A DNA stretch of 64,000 bases from the NCBI RefSeq assembly GCF_002874775.1, contig NZ_CP020991.1, forward strand, positions 602,918-666,917. Reading direction: 5' to 3'. The notes under the pieces are model-generated. The model did no database searches and had not been told where the DNA came from. It worked only from the letters and a program-made list of their open reading frames with translations. A program made the position numbers and the translations under genes. The DNA comes from Monoglobus pectinilyticus. GTDB lineage: Bacteria; Bacillota; Clostridia; Monoglobales; Monoglobaceae. Each line of letters starts with the position of its first letter. Position 1 is the stretch's first letter. Below are positions 61,098 through 64,000 of the stretch, piece by piece.

Positions 61098-62096
61098 TTA
61101 TTTCATAGCTTCTTCAACAGCAACGGCTACTGCAACAGTAGCGCCTACCATTGGGTTATTGCCCATTCCTATAAGTCCCATCATCTCTACGTGGGCAGGA
61201 ACGGATGAAGAGCCGGCAAACTGTGCGTCACTGTGCATTCTTCCCATTGTGTCTGTCATACCATATGAAGCCGGACCGGCTGCCATATTATCCGGGTGAA
61301 GAGTTCTTCCTGTACCGCCGCCGCTGGCAACTGAGAAATACTTCTTGCCCTGCTCGATACATTCTTTCTTATATGTTCCTGCTACAGGATGCTGGAATCT
61401 TGTCGGATTGGTTGAGTTACCTGTTATAGATACATCAACGCCCTCAAGATGCATGATAGCAACACCCTCGCGCACGTCGTCTGCACCGTAGCAGCGAACC
61501 TTTGAACGCTCGCCGTCTGAATATTTTATTTCCTTAACAACCTTAACTTCACCGGTGTAGTAGTCAAACTGAGTTTGAACATATGTAAACCCATTTATTC
61601 TTGAAATAATTTGAGCCGCGTCCTTACCAAGACCGTTCAGGATAACTCTCAAGTCTTCCTTCCTAGCTTTGTTAGCGCTCTTTGCAAGACCTATAGCGCC
61701 TTCAGCAGCCGCAAATGACTCATGACCTGCCAAAAAGGCAAAGCATTTTGTCTCTTCTCTCAATAGTCTGGCGCCCAAATTTCCGTGACCTATTCCAACC
61801 TTTCTGTCATCTGCAACACTGCCAGGGATACAGAAAGACTGGAGACCAAGACCTATTTTCTCAGCTGCATCAGCAGCATTGGTACATCCGTCTTTAATAG
61901 CAATGGCAGCGCCGACTGTATATGCCCAGCAGGCATTTTCGAAACATATCGGCTGAATATCCTTTACTATCTGATAAGCGTCAACACCCTTATCGTCACA
62001 AATCTGCTTTGCTTCTTCAATAGAAGAAATTCCATGCTTTTCTAGCTCTGCATTGATTTGCTCAATTCTTCTTTCATAACTCTCAAATAAAGCCAT
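61098..62096 (-). CDS. GGGtGRT family protein
   Basis: A 332-residue protein of the family named for its GGGTGRT motif, here at about 259-265 (SGGGTGRTLHPDNMAAG). Other conserved stretches are FCIPGSVADDRKVGIGHGNL and MMGLIGMGNNPMVGATV. The ATG at 62096 gives the canonical MALFESYERRI start. The family has no established reaction, and it is regularly found next to the NifU-like scaffold protein, as here with a 19-bp gap. The glycine-rich motif suggests nucleotide or cofactor binding; this is inference. Confidence 0.9.
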   Translation of the reverse strand: MALFESYERRIEQINAELEKHGISSIEEAKQICDDKGVDAYQIVKDIQPICFENACWAYTVGAAIAIKDGCTNAADAAEKIGLGLQSFCIPGSVADDRKVGIGHGNLGARLLREETKCFAFLAGHESFAAAEGAIGLAKSANKARKEDLRVILNGLGKDAAQIISRINGFTYVQTQFDYYTGEVKVVKEIKYSDGERSKVRCYGADDVREGVAIMHLEGVDVSITGNSTNPTRFQHPVAGTYKKECIEQGKKYFSVASGGGTGRTLHPDNMAAGPASYGMTDTMGRMHSDAQFAGSSSVPAHVEMMGLIGMGNNPMVGATVAVAVAVEEAMK

Positions 62097-62115
62097 ATCT
62101 AAATTCCTCCTATTC

Positions 62116-62808
62116 TTATTCGTGACGCGGGTCAATCAGTTTAACTGCATCGTCAACCCGTCCGTACTGACCGCTCGCCTTTTCCAAAGCTTCGTTTGCG
62201 TCCATACCATTTGTAATCATTTCCATCATTTTTCCGAGATGAACAAACTTATATCCTATAATAGTGTCGTTTTCATCCACAGCACATTTAGTAATATATC
62301 CTTCTGCAAGTTCAAGATATCTAGGACCTTTAGCAAGTGTAGCATATGTAGTACCAACCTGGCTTCTAAGACCTTTACCTAAATCTTCAAGACCGGCTCC
62401 TATAGGCAGTCCATCTTCTGAAAATGCTGTCTGAGTACGTCCATAGGCAATCTGTAGGAACAGTTCTCTCATTGCTGTGTTAATAGCGTCACAGACCAAA
62501 TCTGTATTGAGGGCCTCTAAAATTGTCTTACCGACAAGAATTTCAGACGCCATAGCTGCTGAATGCGTCATACCGCTGCAGCCTACTGTCTCAATCAGCG
62601 CCTCCTGGATAACCCCTTCCTTAACATTAAGAGTAAGCTTACATGTGCCCTGCTGAGGTGCACACCAGCCAATTCCGTGGGTCAAGCCTGAAATGTCTGT
62701 AACTTCTTTAGCCTGCGTCCATTTTCCCTCCTGAGGAATAGGCGCAGGACCGTGATACGCACCCTTCGCCAAGGGGCACATCGCTTCTACTTCACTTGAA
62801 TACTTCAT
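62116..62808 (-). CDS. NifU-like iron-sulfur cluster assembly scaffold protein
   Basis: A 230-residue protein of the NifU/IscU-like scaffold family, with conserved cysteines at 11 (EAMCPLAKG), 49 and 56 (WCAPQQGTC) and 77 (VGCSGMTHS) that can ligate a cluster. The C-terminal part has no thioredoxin-like NifU domain, so it is a distinct branch. It precedes the GGGtGRT gene by 19 bp in the same operon. The two may build or deliver a particular Fe-S cluster, which is not identified. Confidence 0.88.
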   Translation of the reverse strand: MKYSSEVEAMCPLAKGAYHGPAPIPQEGKWTQAKEVTDISGLTHGIGWCAPQQGTCKLTLNVKEGVIQEALIETVGCSGMTHSAAMASEILVGKTILEALNTDLVCDAINTAMRELFLQIAYGRTQTAFSEDGLPIGAGLEDLGKGLRSQVGTTYATLAKGPRYLELAEGYITKCAVDENDTIIGYKFVHLGKMMEMITNGMDANEALEKASGQYGRVDDAVKLIDPRHE

Positions 62809-63045
62809 ATGTTTGCTCCTTTCATTTTGCGGAACACCGATTTAGGCAAAAAAAATAAATACAAATGCACCCTTTCGGCTGCAAAACCGCCAAAATTCGA
62901 TTGAAACCGCTTACTGTGATAATTATATCATAAAATTATAATTATGCAACAGGATAATTTAATTTTTTTAATTTCTGAAAACAGTTTGGGGCATTTGACA
63001 AAATCTTGACAAAGTATATTGCGTAAGGCGTAAATTTTGCATAAA
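62809..63045. other. upstream region of the NifU-like gene
   Basis: About 240 bp without a gene. TGCA-flanked stem at about 62865-62885 and a run of T on the minus strand suggest a short leader hairpin, and the promoter for 62808 is probably around 62930-62990. Confidence 0.45.
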
Positions 63046-63124
63046 TAACTCCCCGGGAAAATATCGAAGATGCAGTTCTGTCTATGAAAACAGAGCTGCA
63101 CTTTCCGTATCTCCCAGGGAGTTA
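63046..63124 (-). terminator. large terminator of the surface protein gene
   Basis: An outer TAACTCCC/GGGAGTTA stem encloses a TGCAG-TCTGT/ACAGA-CTGCA stem. It lies 30 bp past the surface protein stop. Confidence 0.75.
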
Positions 63125-63154
63125 TATTTAATTGATCATAATAAAGAAGTCAGT

Positions 63155-64000
63155 TTAATCACTAAGCGGTATCATTTGTTCAAACGAATTCCAAATAAAC
63201 GCTTTTGCTGTCTGTCCGTCAGATACCGGAATATCAAAACCTGAAACAGTAAGTTTTCCGTTAGACATATTATCTAAACCGACAGGTTTTGAATCGTAGA
63301 CGCTCATTCTGCCGTCAGCGTCATAAACGCAAACTACTGCTAATATATCACTTTCAGGAGCATAATTCATATCGGCAGTAACAGATGTGACTTTTCCTCC
63401 GTCTATAACGGCTTTAGCATTGCTAAACGCCATACTTCCAACCGTCACGTCAAATTCAACTGTAAGTCCGTTATCAGTAACAGCGGTTATCTTTGCGGAA
63501 CCTTCTCTGAGTGCTGTAAACTTAGCTGTGCAAACACCGTTATTATCAGCTGAAACAGCATTGTCTTTAACCATTGCAACACTCTCATCAGAAGATACGA
63601 ATGTCACCAAAGACGTGCTGTCAGCAGGAGTAATTTTTGTCTTAATATCAACATTATCTCCGGCGTTTAAAACTATCCTTTTCTCAGACACAGCTTCATG
63701 CTTCTCAGCAGGCTTGCTGTCGTCAGAACTATTTGGCGTGAATTTTAGATTTTGAAGTGTAAATGTTATCTCAATCTTTGACGGTGTATCCGATGAAGTA
63801 AAGTTAACAGTATGGTTACTTGACGAAACTTCTTTGACAGCCGAACCGTCCCAACCGTTTATAGGATCGTTTGTATCAAATACGCTGTTTTCTTTTAATG
63901 CTGACTTAAAGTCCGTCTTGGTTATTGTAAGCGAAACACCATCAAGCTTAATTGAATCATATCTTATATCACAGCTGTCAAGGGGCGATTTTACAGCCTG
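63155..64000 (-). CDS. surface protein with Ig-like (Big_2-type) domain, 5' end outside window
   Basis: The minus-strand frame is open to the right edge, giving at least 281 residues of the C-terminal part. The visible region has a bacterial Ig-like repeat (LNAGDNVDIKTKITPADSTS, FVSSDESVAMVKDN, GVCTAKFTALREGSAKITAV) and a preceding beta-rich domain (IEITFTLQNLKF). A short C-terminal domain (VCVYDADGRMSVYDSK) follows. It is likely secreted or wall-associated. No signal peptide, anchor or catalytic domain can be seen because the start is missing. Confidence 0.75.
   Translation of the reverse strand, partial: QAVKSPLDSCDIRYDSIKLDGVSLTITKTDFKSALKENSVFDTNDPINGWDGSAVKEVSSSNHTVNFTSSDTPSKIEITFTLQNLKFTPNSSDDSKPAEKHEAVSEKRIVLNAGDNVDIKTKITPADSTSLVTFVSSDESVAMVKDNAVSADNNGVCTAKFTALREGSAKITAVTDNGLTVEFDVTVGSMAFSNAKAVIDGGKVTSVTADMNYAPESDILAVVCVYDADGRMSVYDSKPVGLDNMSNGKLTVSGFDIPVSDGQTAKAFIWNSFEQMIPLSD

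Overview
The window comes from a low-GC Gram-positive anaerobe of the class Clostridia, probably a gut bacterium. The chromosomal genes (glmS, radA, carD, ispD, corA-like, crcB, ispF, groES-groEL under a CIRCE operator, a GGGtGRT/NifU-like pair) are AT-rich and typical of Clostridia. No rRNA or tRNA gene was seen, and the genus cannot be fixed from these data.

Positions 1 to about 43.2 kb are a GC-richer integrative conjugative element (ICE) of the Tn1549/CTn type. Most of it is one long minus-strand transfer operon read from right to left: an HTH replication-type protein (42704), PcfB, the VirD4 coupling protein, Maff2, VirB6, a radical SAM protein, PrgI, the VirB4 ATPase, a DNA methyltransferase, an NlpC/P60 hydrolase, DUF4315, DUF4366, topoisomerase III, a cysteine-rich VLP protein, a 1011-residue ArdA/ArdC antirestriction fusion and a TTRAP protein. 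Many of these genes overlap by 4 bp. At the far left are a divergent xre/SLOG pair, a small membrane protein and the end of the plus-strand ICE relaxase. The ICE integrase is not in the window.

The maff2 gene of this ICE is cut in two. Its 5' half lies at 39266-39406 and its 3' half at 17024-17110. The roughly 22 kb between them is inserted DNA carrying two mobilizable modules. Module A (about 17.1-27.1 kb) has a large serine recombinase, VapE and CHC2 primase proteins, iteron-like repeats, a MobQ relaxase, DUF3847 and Rep-like proteins, XRE regulators and an AT-rich DUF1835 cargo gene. Module B (about 27.1-39.3 kb) has TnpV, a second large serine recombinase (TnpX-like), TnpW, a DnaC/IstB-like ATPase, a RepA-type protein, a VLP protein, a MOBP relaxase with MobC, a sigma factor/HTH pair, a methyltransferase and tet(W), a ribosome-protection tetracycline resistance gene with an attenuator leader. 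Both modules carry the same hairpin plus conserved motif upstream of their mob genes, a candidate oriT.

From about 43.3 kb the chromosome resumes: a small RHH-like gene, then glmS and a GT2 glycosyltransferase on the minus strand, radA-carD-ispD-corA-crcB-ispF-groES-groEL on the plus strand, a DUF134-NifX fusion with a palindromic operator, a 2 kb AT-rich gene-poor tract with decayed CRISPR repeats and no cas genes, a cysteine-containing DUF6144-like protein, an AraC/GyrI-like regulator, the GGGtGRT and NifU-like pair, and a surface protein with an Ig-like domain that runs off the right edge.

The points most worth following are the maff2-targeted composite insertion and its effect on the helper ICE, the shared oriT-like motif, the iteron cluster, the fused antirestriction protein, and the radical SAM and methyltransferase genes inside a conjugation operon.
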